Positions 1 to 7,426 are shown, numbered from the stretch's first letter. The stretch is 9,451 nt of DNA from an uncultured Oscillospiraceae bacterium (GCA_900556525.1 USOZ01000052.1:1-9451), one strand, 5' to 3'. The notes: generated by a model from the sequence alone, not told the origin. Translations and numbers: made by a program.

Positions 1-23
1 GCCCGAAAGTTATAATACCACAA
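1..23 (+). repeat. direct copy of bases 308-330 at the window start
   Basis: Bases 1-23 are identical to 308-330 in the Mur ligase gene, where they encode PESYNTT. The match stops exactly at base 24. In this copy the same reading frame (starting at base 2) continues into a sequence that does not look like a Mur ligase and stops near base 140. A perfect 23-base match so close by is unlikely by chance. It may be a duplication or, more likely, an assembly join at a short repeated word. Confidence 0.8.
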
Positions 24-92
24 AACACTTCGGCAAGTGCATAAACCGCCGCGATAAGCGGAAAAACGTGCCGCAGAGCGATATTCCCGAAG

Positions 93-1244
93 TTGTTTTT
101 TATCCAGTGTCCATTGCCGATGATCGCGAATTTCATCAATAAGCCGATCGAAAAGAGCGTGAACGACCACTATATAAACGACGCAAAGCGTATTATAAAC
201 GAGCTTCCGAACACTACCGTTATCGGCATCACAGGAAGCTACGGAAAGACCTCGACTAAATTCTATCTGAACAGGCTGCTTTCCGCGCGGTACAATGTGC
301 TGATGACGCCCGAAAGTTATAATACCACAATGGGCGTTGTAAAGACGATACGCGGCTCGCTCAATGCTTCGCATGAGATCTTCATTTGTGAAATGGGCGC
401 AAAGGGCGTCGGCGAGATAAAGGAAATCTGCGATATTGTTCACCCGAAGCACAGCATGATAACCTCGATAGGCGAACAGCACCTCGAAACTTTCGGCTCG
501 CTCGATAACATAATAAAGACGAAATTCGAGATCGCGGACTGCATAACCGACGGAACGGTTTTTCTCAACTACGACAACGAGTATATCCGCAGCCACGGCA
601 CCGATAAGCGCAAGGTGACATACGGCATAGGCAGCGGAGAATATGATTATAAAGGTACCGACATTTCGGTTTCGCGAAAGGGAACGACTTTCACGGTCGT
701 TCACGGCGGCGAAAGCCAGACGTTCACCACGAAGCTGCTCGGTGAACACAACGTTCAGAACATTGTCGGAGCAATAGCGGTCGCGAACAGCTTCGGCATA
801 CCGTTTTCGGAGCTTGTTTTCCCCGTAAAGCGGCTGGAATGTGTTCCGCACAGAATGGAAATTCTCGACAAGGGCGGCGGAATAACCGTTATCGACGACG
901 CGTTCAACTCCAACCCCGCAGGTGCGCGCGCGGCGCTTAAAACGCTTTCGGGCTTTGAGGGACTGCGGATACTGGTGACTCCGGGAATGGTCGAGCTTGG
1001 CGAGCGCGAATATCAGCTCAACAAAGAGCTGGGCGAATTTGCCGCGGACTGCTGCGATATTGCAATACTTATCGGCGAAAAGCAGGCGCCGCCGATACGC
1101 GAGGGGCTGCTTGGAAAGGGTTATCCCGAGGAAAAGATACACGTTGCGGCAACGCTTAACGACGGTCTGAAGATCGCGTGCGGCGAAAAGGCGGGAGTTC
1201 CGCGCGTTATACTTCTTGAAAACGATCTTCCGGACAATTATTGA
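93..1244 (+). CDS. MurF-like Mur ligase family protein, N-terminus uncertain
   Basis: ATP-dependent Mur ligase fold, closest to MurF, which joins D-Ala-D-Ala to the UDP-MurNAc-tripeptide in the cytoplasm. Numbering from TTG 93, the sequence shows the ATP loop TGSYGKTS (47-54), EMGA (100-103), the central SIGEQHLETFGS stretch (about 125-136) followed by an FE-containing lysine-rich segment, and the MurF-like DDAFNSNPAGARAAL in the C-terminal half. The TPGMVELGE motif replaces the GDMLELG of classical MurF, as I recall for a Clostridia subfamily, so the exact substrate is inferred. That subfamily usually has an N-terminal membrane region before the ANFINKPIEK segment; here it is missing. An in-frame stop lies at 42-44. 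Neither TTG 93 nor ATG 120 has a clear Shine-Dalgarno site, so the start is unsafe and the gene may be broken by a faulty junction upstream. ddl begins 20 bases after the stop, fitting a shared role in D-Ala-D-Ala use. Confidence 0.85.
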   Translation: MFFIQCPLPMIANFINKPIEKSVNDHYINDAKRIINELPNTTVIGITGSYGKTSTKFYLNRLLSARYNVLMTPESYNTTMGVVKTIRGSLNASHEIFICEMGAKGVGEIKEICDIVHPKHSMITSIGEQHLETFGSLDNIIKTKFEIADCITDGTVFLNYDNEYIRSHGTDKRKVTYGIGSGEYDYKGTDISVSRKGTTFTVVHGGESQTFTTKLLGEHNVQNIVGAIAVANSFGIPFSELVFPVKRLECVPHRMEILDKGGGITVIDDAFNSNPAGARAALKTLSGFEGLRILVTPGMVELGEREYQLNKELGEFAADCCDIAILIGEKQAPPIREGLLGKGYPEEKIHVAATLNDGLKIACGEKAGVPRVILLENDLPDNY

Positions 1245-1264
1245 TACAGAAAGGAACAAAAGAC

Positions 1265-2446
1265 ATGAAAATCAGAGTAGGCGTATTTTTCGGCGGAAAA
1301 AGCGTTGAGCACGAGGTTTCGGTAATTACAGGGCTTCAGGCGTGCGCCGCTGTGAATAAGGAGAAATATGAGGTTATACCCGTTTATATCACAAAGGACG
1401 GACGTTTTTTTGTCGGTGAACAGGTCGGAAAAATCGAAGCCTACCGCCGCATAAACGAGCTGCTCAAAAACAACACGCAGGTCATACCCGTTCAGGACGG
1501 CGGCTTAAAGCTCATGCGCTATCCGATGAAGAAATTCGGCGAAAATATAATGGCGCAGATCGACGTTGTGCTTCCCGCTGTACACGGGACGAACGTTGAG
1601 GACGGCGCACTTCAGGGATATTTGCAGACGCTCGGTGTTCCGTACGCTTCGTGCGACGTGATTTCCTCGGCAGTCGGAATGGATAAATACGTTATGAAAA
1701 CCGTGTTTAGGGACAATGATATCCCTGTTCTGCCCTGCGCGGTCGTGAACGTTAAGGAGTACACGAAAAATTCCGACGAGGTTATCAATCTTATCGAAAG
1801 CAAGACAACATATCCCGTTATCGTAAAGCCCGTGAACCTCGGTTCGAGCGTCGGGATAAGAAAGGCGAAGAACCGCGAAGAGCTTTCCGAAGCGCTTGAA
1901 TACGGCTTCACTTTTGCGATACGCGTGCTTGTGGAAAACGCAATAACGAAGCTCAAAGAGATAAACTGCTCGGTTCTCGGAGACTATGAGGACGCGCAGG
2001 CGAGCGAGTGTGAAGAGCCTGTCGCAAACGACGAGATACTTAGCTATCAGGATAAATATGTCGGCGGTTCAAAGGGTGCAAAGGGAATGGCTTCGCTGAA
2101 GCGAAAAATTCCCGCAGATATTTCGCCTGAACTGCGCGAGGAAGTCCGCACGCTTGCCGTAAAGGCGTTTAAGACGCTCGGGTGCAGCTGCGTTGCGCGT
2201 ATCGACTTTATGCTCGACGAGGAAACGGGGAAGCTGTATCTTAACGAGATAAACACAATTCCCGGAAGCCTTGCGTTCTACCTCTGGGAGCCGCTCGGCG
2301 TAAAATATTCCGAGCTTTTGGATAAGATGATAGGGCTGGCGTTCAAGCGTCAGCGTGAAACGCAGTCGCTCAGCTTTTCGTTCGACACGAACATTCTCGA
2401 AAACGCGTCGTTCGGTGGAAGCAAGGGCTGCAAGGGAAAGGCATGA
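1265..2446 (+). CDS. ddl: D-alanine--D-alanine ligase
   Basis: ATP-grasp enzyme that joins two D-alanines to make the dipeptide used by MurF in peptidoglycan synthesis. The predicted protein has 393 residues, slightly longer than the usual 310-370. Visible motifs are GGKSVEHEVS with Glu15 (same number as the catalytic Glu15 of E. coli DdlB), VHGTNVEDGALQG, GMDKYVMK, VKPVNLGSSVGI with the Ser194-Ser195 pair, DKY with Tyr265, and the metal-binding EINTIPGS near the C-terminus. By alignment in my head, Tyr265 is the E. coli Tyr216 position; tyrosine there marks D-Ala-D-Ala rather than D-Ala-D-Lac enzymes. The omega loop is glycine/lysine-rich (VGGSKGAKGMAS), and the tail ends in a similar GGSKGCKGK stretch. 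I chose ATG 1265 over the upstream TTG 1241 because AGAAAGGAA at 1248-1256 sits at a proper distance. The HGTNVEDG motif has Val where many Ddl have Gly. Confidence 0.95.
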   Translation: MKIRVGVFFGGKSVEHEVSVITGLQACAAVNKEKYEVIPVYITKDGRFFVGEQVGKIEAYRRINELLKNNTQVIPVQDGGLKLMRYPMKKFGENIMAQIDVVLPAVHGTNVEDGALQGYLQTLGVPYASCDVISSAVGMDKYVMKTVFRDNDIPVLPCAVVNVKEYTKNSDEVINLIESKTTYPVIVKPVNLGSSVGIRKAKNREELSEALEYGFTFAIRVLVENAITKLKEINCSVLGDYEDAQASECEEPVANDEILSYQDKYVGGSKGAKGMASLKRKIPADISPELREEVRTLAVKAFKTLGCSCVARIDFMLDEETGKLYLNEINTIPGSLAFYLWEPLGVKYSELLDKMIGLAFKRQRETQSLSFSFDTNILENASFGGSKGCKGKA

Positions 2447-2448
2447 GC

Positions 2449-2661
2449 ATGAAAAAACCTTACATTATCGGCTTGAAATTCGGAACATGGCAGAGCGAAC
2501 TTTGGTTTTCGGCGGAGGACGACTCCGAAACCGAGAAAAAGTGGAAAAAAGCGGTGGATTCGCTTACGGCGGTCGGTATCGGCTGCACTCATTCCAACGA
2601 CTTTCTCTCGGCTGCCGTAGACCACTTTGAAAGCAGCGGATTTGTCCGCATACAGCGCTGA
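2449..2661 (+). CDS. small protein of unknown function in the ddl operon
   Basis: A 70-residue predicted protein that I do not recognise. It begins MKKPYIIGLKFGTW, has an acidic and lysine-rich middle (AEDDSETEKKWKKAVDS) and ends with SSGFVRIQR. It has no signal peptide, no membrane segment and a single cysteine. ATG 2449 is favoured because AAGGGAAAGG at 2432-2441 lies about seven bases upstream. ATG 2443 is possible but would overlap the ddl stop and sit too close to that site. The stop TGA shares its last base with the ATG of the next gene (TGATG). It is held between two real genes by overlaps on both sides and has normal codon use, so it is probably translated. A role in cell-wall or RNA metabolism is only a guess from position. 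Confidence 0.7.
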   Translation: MKKPYIIGLKFGTWQSELWFSAEDDSETEKKWKKAVDSLTAVGIGCTHSNDFLSAAVDHFESSGFVRIQR

Positions 2662-3629
2662 TGAAGCAGCTTACCGTAAACAAAAACGCGGCGGGGCAGC
2701 GGCTTGACCGATTTTTGCTGAAAACCTTTCCCGCATTGTCGCAGGGATTGCTCTGCAAGACATTGCGAAAAAAGGATATAAAGGTGAACGGAGTGCGTGC
2801 GAGCGCGGATTACCGCGTCTGCGAAAACGACGTTGTGACGGTGTACATAAAAGACGAGCTTCTCGAGGAGAAGAAACCCTCCGAAGACGATTTTCTCACG
2901 GCGGACAGCACCCTGAACATAATTTATGAGGACGAAAACATTCTCCTCGTTGATAAGCCCGCGGGAATGGTCGTTCACGAGGATAACGAAAATTCGCGCG
3001 ACACGCTTATAAACCGCATAAAAAGTTATCTTTACCGCAAGGGGGAATATCGCCCCGAGGAGGAATTTTCGTTCGCGCCGAGCCTTTGCAACCGTATCGA
3101 CCGAAACACGGGCGGTATCGTTATCGCGGCGAAAAATGCGGAAAGCCTGCGCATACTCAATCAGAAAGTGCGCGACAGGGAGCTTACGAAGCTGTATATC
3201 TGCGCGGTGCATGGGATTCCCGAGCCTCGCGAAGCCACGGAAACCGCGTACCTGTTCAAGAATGAACAGGAGAACCGCGTTGTGATCTCCGAGAAAAAAA
3301 CGCCGCAGAACCGCACGATAGTGACGAAATACCGCGTTCTTGAAACAAACCGAGGAAACAGCCTGCTGGAAGTCGACCTTATAACGGGGCGAACTCATCA
3401 GATACGCGCGCATATGGCTTATCTCGGACATTTTCTGCTTGGCGACGGGAAATACGGCTCGAATAAAATAAACCGCGAACTTGGCTACCCTTATCAGGCA
3501 CTTTACAGCTATAAGCTGATATTCAGATTTACGACTGACGGCGGGATTCTCAATTACCTGAACGGCAGGGAATTTACCGCTGAAAATATATGGTTTCTGG
3601 AAAAGTTCAGAAGAAAGGATCAAAAATGA
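2661..3629 (+). CDS. RluA-family pseudouridine synthase
   Basis: Predicted to turn specific uridines of ribosomal RNA (or tRNA) into pseudouridine. The protein has 322 residues, normal for the RluC/RluD type. Residues 1-60 resemble an S4 RNA-binding domain (GQRLDRFLLKTFP, then KKDIKVNGVRA). The catalytic domain follows: LLVDKPAGMVVH (about 95-106), the catalytic loop NRIDRNTGG (144-152) with the invariant Asp147, and GRTHQIRAHM, then a GDGKYG motif near the end. Asn144 stands where many family members have His (HRLD), a change I believe is common in Clostridia. The start ATG overlaps the previous stop (TGATG), and no strong Shine-Dalgarno site is visible, so translation is probably coupled to the small upstream gene. 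The stop overlaps the next start (ATGA). The exact target base cannot be read from sequence. Confidence 0.92.
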   Translation: MKQLTVNKNAAGQRLDRFLLKTFPALSQGLLCKTLRKKDIKVNGVRASADYRVCENDVVTVYIKDELLEEKKPSEDDFLTADSTLNIIYEDENILLVDKPAGMVVHEDNENSRDTLINRIKSYLYRKGEYRPEEEFSFAPSLCNRIDRNTGGIVIAAKNAESLRILNQKVRDRELTKLYICAVHGIPEPREATETAYLFKNEQENRVVISEKKTPQNRTIVTKYRVLETNRGNSLLEVDLITGRTHQIRAHMAYLGHFLLGDGKYGSNKINRELGYPYQALYSYKLIFRFTTDGGILNYLNGREFTAENIWFLEKFRRKDQK

Positions 3630-4831
3630 AGTATGTAGTTTTACTCTGCGACGGAATGGCAGACCTCAAACGCGATGACCTCGGCGGAAAAACTCCGATG
3701 GGTTGCGCGAAAAAGCTGAATATGGACAAGCTCGCTAAGAAATCGGAAATCGGTCTTGTAAAGACAGTTACCGACGGTATCAAGCCCGGAAGCGACGTTG
3801 CGAACCTCTCGGTTCTCGGCTATGACCCCTCGATTTACTATTCGGGACGTTCTCCCCTCGAGGCGGGAAGTATCGGTATCGACATGAAGCCGACGGACGT
3901 TTCGTTCCGCGCAAATCTCGTAACGCTCTCGGACGAGCCTGTTTACGAGGATAAGACGATTCTCGACTACTGCGCGGACGACATTTCTACCGAGGAAGCC
4001 GAAGTTCTCATAAAGTATCTTGCGGAAAAGCTCGACACGGACGAGTTCCATTATTACAGCGGCGTAAGCTATCGTCACTGCCTTATCTGGAGCAACGGAA
4101 CGCTCGACGTCGGAACGCTTACCCCGCCGCACGATATTACGGGCAAGCCGATAAAGAACTATCTTGGATTTAACGAAAAAAGCCGTCCGCTTCTCGAAAT
4201 GATGAAGAAATCGTACGACCTGCTTAAAGATCACCCCGTAAACAAGGCGCGCGTTGAGCGCGGTCTGCGTCCCGCGAACAGCCTTTGGTTCTGGGGCGAG
4301 GGCGTTCGCAAGAATCTCATGCCGTTCACCGAAAAATACGGTCTGAAAGGCGCAATGATAAGCGCGGTAGACCTGCTCAAGGGTATCGGCAAGTTCACGG
4401 GAATGGACGTTATCAACGTTCCCGGCGCAACCGGCTATATCGACACGAATTTCAGCGGCAAGGCGCAGGCGGCTATAAAGGCGCTCAAGGACGGCGCGGA
4501 TTTTGTGTACATTCACGTTGAAGCGCCCGACGAGTGCGGACACCGCTTCGAGGTGGCGAATAAGGTCAAGGCTATAGAGCTTATCGACGAGCTTATTCTC
4601 GGACCCGTGCTTGAAGCGTTCGACGGCGAACCGCTGCGCGTGCTTATCTGCCCCGATCACCCCACGCCTCTCGAGCTTCGCACGCATACCAACGCGCCTG
4701 TTCCGTACATGATATACGACAGCACCAAGGAAAGCGCGGGAGTTGACTGCTTCTGCGAGGAAAGCGCTGAAAAAACAGGCAGGTATGTTGAAAAAGGCTT
4801 TACGCTTATGGAGCATTTCTTAGAAAAGTGA
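3626..4831 (+). CDS. ApgM-family phosphoglycerate mutase or homoserine kinase
   Basis: A 401-residue alkaline-phosphatase-fold protein of the archaeal-type cofactor-independent phosphoglycerate mutase family. Metal-site and catalytic residues can be seen: CDGMAD (Asp9), PGSDVAN with the nucleophile-type Ser56, GYDP and GRSPLEA (64-80), FRANLVT (94-100), the EAPDECGH segment (Asp302, His306), CPDHPTP (Asp344, His345) and RTHT (His354). The family includes true mutases, which interconvert 3- and 2-phosphoglycerate in glycolysis, and a bacterial branch proposed or shown to act as homoserine kinase in threonine synthesis where ThrB is missing. The long bacterial form with the VSYRHCLIW and LTPPHDITGKP segments makes the homoserine kinase branch quite possible, but I cannot separate the two by eye. 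Start ATG 3626 overlaps the rluA-like stop by four bases and has AGAAAGGA at 3612-3619; ATG 3590 lies inside the previous gene and lacks such a site. Confidence 0.88.
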   Translation: MKYVVLLCDGMADLKRDDLGGKTPMGCAKKLNMDKLAKKSEIGLVKTVTDGIKPGSDVANLSVLGYDPSIYYSGRSPLEAGSIGIDMKPTDVSFRANLVTLSDEPVYEDKTILDYCADDISTEEAEVLIKYLAEKLDTDEFHYYSGVSYRHCLIWSNGTLDVGTLTPPHDITGKPIKNYLGFNEKSRPLLEMMKKSYDLLKDHPVNKARVERGLRPANSLWFWGEGVRKNLMPFTEKYGLKGAMISAVDLLKGIGKFTGMDVINVPGATGYIDTNFSGKAQAAIKALKDGADFVYIHVEAPDECGHRFEVANKVKAIELIDELILGPVLEAFDGEPLRVLICPDHPTPLELRTHTNAPVPYMIYDSTKESAGVDCFCEESAEKTGRYVEKGFTLMEHFLEK

Positions 4832-4835
4832 GAGT

Positions 4836-4886
4836 AAACGCAGGAATGAACCGCACCCGTTAAGTGCGGCTCATTTCTTTGCGTTT
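4836..4886 (+). terminator. hairpin terminator after the cell-wall operon
   Basis: The left arm 4836-4856 and right arm 4864-4886 can pair over about 20 bases with a few mismatches or bulges, around a 7-base loop. The core CCGCAC/GTGCGG is perfect and is extended by AATGA/TCATT and AAACGCA/TGCGTTT. The core is followed by a T-rich but interrupted run inside the right arm, not a pure T tract, so its strength is uncertain. It begins five bases after the upstream stop codon and ends before the MATE gene leader. It probably ends the five-gene operon, though some readthrough into the exporter gene is possible. Confidence 0.6.
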
Positions 4887-4923
4887 GAGAAGTGTCGAAA
4901 AATGTAAAAAAGGAACAAGAGAA

Positions 4924-6312
4924 ATGGAAAAAACAGAACAGAAAGAGAACAAAATGGGCTATATGCCCGAAAATAAGCTACTCATGTCAATGTCGCTGCC
5001 GATAATGATTTCGATGATAATTCAGGCGCTTTACAATATCGTTGACAGTATGTTCGTCGCGCAGCTCAGCCAAGACGCGCTTACGGGCGTTACGCTCGCT
5101 TTCCCGATGCAGAACCTGATGATCGCGGTCGGTACGGGTACGGGCGTAGGTATAAGCTCGTACCTCTCGAAAAGTCTCGGCGAACGCAACAAAGCGCTTG
5201 CTTCAAACGTTGCGAAAAACGGTATTCTGCTGGGATTTTTCAGTTGGCTGCTGTTCGTGATTATCGGCATATTCGCGGCGCGTCCGTTTATCGCTTCGCA
5301 GACGCAGGTCGAATCGGTTATCGGCTACGGCACGGAATATCTCACTATCTGCGCGACTTTATCTTTTGGGATTTTCGGTCAGCTTATCTTCGAGCGGCTT
5401 TTACAGGCAACGGGAAAGACGATTTTCACCATGATAACTCAGGCAACGGGCGCGGTTATCAATATAATTCTCGACCCTATCCTGATTTTCGGATATTTCG
5501 GAATGCCGAAAATGGGTATTGCGGGCGCTGCCGCGGCAACGGTTATCGGTCAGATAATCGCAATGCTTATGGCGCTTATGTTCAACCTCAAGAAGAACAA
5601 GGAAATTGACTTTTCGTTTAAGGGCTTCCGCCTGTCCGCTCCCATTATCAAGCGGATTTATTCGGTCGGATTTCCGTCGATCGTAATGGTCGCGATCTCT
5701 TCGATAATGACATTTGCAATGAATAAGATCCTTGACGGATTTTCAACCGTTGCGACGAACGTTTTCGGAATTTATTTTAAGCTCCAGAGCTTTGCGGTCA
5801 TGCCCGTTTTCGGTCTGAACAACGGCATGATACCGATAATTTCCTACAACTTCGGCGCGAAGAACAGAAAGCGTATCCTAAAAACAGTGCGGCTGAGCCT
5901 TACCTATGCGTTCTGCATAATGCTTGTGTGCATTGCGATTTTCCAGCTTTTCCCCGAGCAGCTTATAAGTATGTTCGCGACGGAGGGCGAGACGAACACC
6001 GCGCTCTATGAAATGGGCGTTCCCGCGCTGCGTATAATGAGCGTCAGCTTCATTCTCGCGGGCGTGTGCATTGTAATGTGCTCGGTTTTTCAGGCGCTCG
6101 GAAACGGCGTTCTGAGCCTTATCGAATCAGCCGCGCGTCAGCTTGTCGTGCTTGTTCCCGTGGCTTATCTTATGTCGCTTACGGGAAATGTCCAGCTCAT
6201 CTGGTGGTCGTTCCCGATCGCCGAGCTGATGTCGCTTGCGTGCTGCGTTGTGTTCTATATCTACATTGACCGTAAAATCATCAGGAACATTCCGCTCGAA
6301 CCCGGCAGGTGA
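4924..6312 (+). CDS. MATE-family multidrug/Na+ or H+ antiporter
   Basis: A 462-residue inner-membrane exporter of the MATE family (MepA/NorM/DinF type), which expels drugs or metabolites in exchange for H+ or Na+. The protein has about twelve hydrophobic segments in two halves. The first half starts with LPIMISMIIQALYNIVDSMFVA, and the second repeats the pattern at VGFPSIVMVAISSIMTFAMNKIL. Other family marks are ERLLQATGKT, the NIILDPILIFGYFGMPKMGI stretch and GAAAATVIGQ. Length is normal and both halves are intact. ATG 4924 is chosen because AAAGGAAC lies about nine bases upstream; a longer reading from GTG 4864 would begin inside the terminator hairpin. The substrate cannot be told. The HAD gene follows 14 bases after the stop, so the two probably share a transcript. 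Confidence 0.94.
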   Translation: MEKTEQKENKMGYMPENKLLMSMSLPIMISMIIQALYNIVDSMFVAQLSQDALTGVTLAFPMQNLMIAVGTGTGVGISSYLSKSLGERNKALASNVAKNGILLGFFSWLLFVIIGIFAARPFIASQTQVESVIGYGTEYLTICATLSFGIFGQLIFERLLQATGKTIFTMITQATGAVINIILDPILIFGYFGMPKMGIAGAAAATVIGQIIAMLMALMFNLKKNKEIDFSFKGFRLSAPIIKRIYSVGFPSIVMVAISSIMTFAMNKILDGFSTVATNVFGIYFKLQSFAVMPVFGLNNGMIPIISYNFGAKNRKRILKTVRLSLTYAFCIMLVCIAIFQLFPEQLISMFATEGETNTALYEMGVPALRIMSVSFILAGVCIVMCSVFQALGNGVLSLIESAARQLVVLVPVAYLMSLTGNVQLIWWSFPIAELMSLACCVVFYIYIDRKIIRNIPLEPGR

Positions 6313-6326
6313 AAAAAGGAGGAAAA

Positions 6327-6974
6327 ATGAACAATTTCAAAGCGGCTATCTTCGACCTTGACGGAACGCTTTTCGATTCAATGACCCTCTGGGCGGACAT
6401 TGACAGGGATTTTTTCAGCAAACGCGGAATTGAAATTCCCGAAGATTATATGGTTTCGATAGCGCACCTTGGAATGTACGACACGGCGGTTTATACGAAA
6501 AATCGCTTTGAGCTGGCGGAATCTCCCGAGGAGCTTATCGCGGAATGGAGCGAAATGGCGCTGCGGTTTTACTCCGAGGAGGTCACGCTGAAAAAGGGCG
6601 CGGCGGAGTACCTGCGGCAGCTTAAAGAAAAGGGGATATCCCTCGCAGTCGCGACCGCCAACGGCAGACACCTTTTTGAACCCGCGCTGAAACACACGGG
6701 AATTGACGGGCTGTTCGACGCGGTCGTTTCAAGCGACGAGGTCGAGCGGAAAAAGGGCTTCCCCGATATTTACCTGCTTGCGTGCAAAAAGCTGGGCGGT
6801 ATCTCTGCGGCTGAAACGGTCGTTTTTGAGGATATTCTGCTCGGAATAAAGGGCGCTAAGGACGGCGGCTTTCAGACCGTCGCGGTCTATGATGAAACCT
6901 CCGCAGAAAATGAAAAGGAGCTTCGCACGCTCGCGGACAGGTATATCTATGACTTTACCGAGATGATGAAGTGA
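6327..6974 (+). CDS. HAD-superfamily hydrolase, beta-phosphoglucomutase-like subfamily
   Basis: A 215-residue cytoplasmic phosphatase or phosphomutase of the HAD family. All four motifs are present: FDLDGTL with nucleophile Asp10 and acid/base Asp12, VATANG with Thr110, KKGFPDIY with Lys143 (most relatives have Pro after this Lys), and VFEDILLGIKGAK with Glu168-Asp169. The helical cap between motifs I and II (about residues 17-85) places it in subfamily I, like beta-phosphoglucomutase and small-molecule phosphatases. The substrate is not predictable. The start ATG 6327 has AAAGGAGG at 6316-6322, only four bases away; an in-frame GTG at 6309 overlaps the MATE stop and would put the Shine-Dalgarno inside the gene. 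It follows the exporter closely, and whether they work together is unknown. No clear terminator is seen after its stop. Confidence 0.92.
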   Translation: MNNFKAAIFDLDGTLFDSMTLWADIDRDFFSKRGIEIPEDYMVSIAHLGMYDTAVYTKNRFELAESPEELIAEWSEMALRFYSEEVTLKKGAAEYLRQLKEKGISLAVATANGRHLFEPALKHTGIDGLFDAVVSSDEVERKKGFPDIYLLACKKLGGISAAETVVFEDILLGIKGAKDGGFQTVAVYDETSAENEKELRTLADRYIYDFTEMMK

Positions 6975-7033
6975 GGAGAAATTCGGGTTTGTTAAAATTG
7001 ACGGGTCGGCAAATTACGGCGGATCAAAGCGAT

Positions 7034-7239
7034 TCACTCTGCTGTGATAATGCCTGTCAGACTGCCTTTTATTATGTCGCGTACATATTTTACGGCTAGC
7101 GTTTTTTCGAGCTTAACTTCGCCGTGGAGCCAGTCTGTGATTATCCCCGTGAAATCCTCGCAAAGATACAGTTTCAGTTCGTCACGCCCTACGTAGTCGT
7201 ACACGCAGTTGAGCATATGCTGATTCTGCCCGAGATAAT
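7034..7239 (-). pseudogene. C-terminal remnant of a possible TetR/AcrR-type regulator
   Basis: The minus strand is open from about 7239 to a stop at 7034-7036 and reads like protein: NYLGQNQHMLNCVYDYVGRD, then ELKLYLCEDFTGIITDWLHG and GEVKLEKTLAVKYVRDIIKG. The pattern of an aromatic/VGRD helix, a GII..WL..G segment and a hydrophobic final helix resembles the ligand-binding C-terminal half of TetR-family repressors; this is recognition by style, without a search. No N-terminal DNA-binding helix-turn-helix is found upstream. The frame runs straight into the 53-bp palindromic element at 7240-7292 and meets a stop inside it. The gene therefore looks cut off by the element or by a deletion next to it. 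An internal ATG at 7216-7214 could give a 60-residue product, but no good ribosome site precedes it. Confidence 0.5.
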
Positions 7240-7292
7240 TTAGGAAAGTGCTGATTAAATCTGCATACCCGATTTAATCAGTGCTTCCTTAA
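7240..7292. mobile_element. 53-bp palindromic MITE remnant
   Basis: Two arms of 22 bases (7240-7261 and 7271-7292) are nearly perfect inverted repeats around the 9-base spacer TGCATACCC. Both outer ends carry a TA (7241-7242 and 7290-7291). The stretch 7259-7292 matches 8731-8764, the right end of the larger element, at 32 of 34 positions, including the spacer. It is best explained as an internally deleted copy of that element. It would form a strong hairpin in RNA from either strand, so it could also act as a transcription stop or RNA stabiliser between the HAD gene and the lipoprotein gene. Confidence 0.75.
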
Positions 7293-7420
7293 GGCTGCTA
7301 TATGGATCCGGATTTGCGGGTGAAAAATGAAGGCGTTATTGTGCTTTCGCTTGTCGGAACGTGTAAAGCTGAAATTATCTGAATAGCGGCAGATGAGACT
7401 TCTCATGGTGTCGGTTCGTT

Positions 7421-7426
7421 TATGAT
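7421..7426 (+). promoter_or_regulatory. possible -10 box for the lipoprotein gene
   Basis: TATGAT lies 45 bases upstream of the chosen start of the lipoprotein gene, in an AT-richer stretch after the palindromic element. A matching -35 box at the usual distance is weak (around 7398-7405, ACTTCTCA). The gene needs its own promoter because the palindrome and about 350 bases of non-coding or decayed DNA separate it from the HAD gene. Confidence 0.25.

Noticed and set aside
2589..3623. Long minus-strand open frame opposite the RluA-type gene
   Set aside because: It mirrors a gene with clear catalytic motifs. Its Arg/Phe/Val-rich translation is typical of an antisense shadow.
3641..4816. Long minus-strand open frame opposite the ApgM-type gene
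   Set aside because: The forward strand has all metal and catalytic motifs; the reverse frame shows none and is composition-driven.
6973..7035. Forward frame reading EEKFGFVKIDGSANYGGSKR after the HAD gene
   Set aside because: It has no start codon and only about 20 codons, and ends at TGA 7033-7035. It could be a gene remnant but cannot be supported.
7302..7382. Forward 26-codon frame (MDPDLRVKNEGVIVLSLVGT and onward)
   Set aside because: It reads somewhat like protein, but there is no ribosome site and it is too short to judge. It may be a decayed gene piece.
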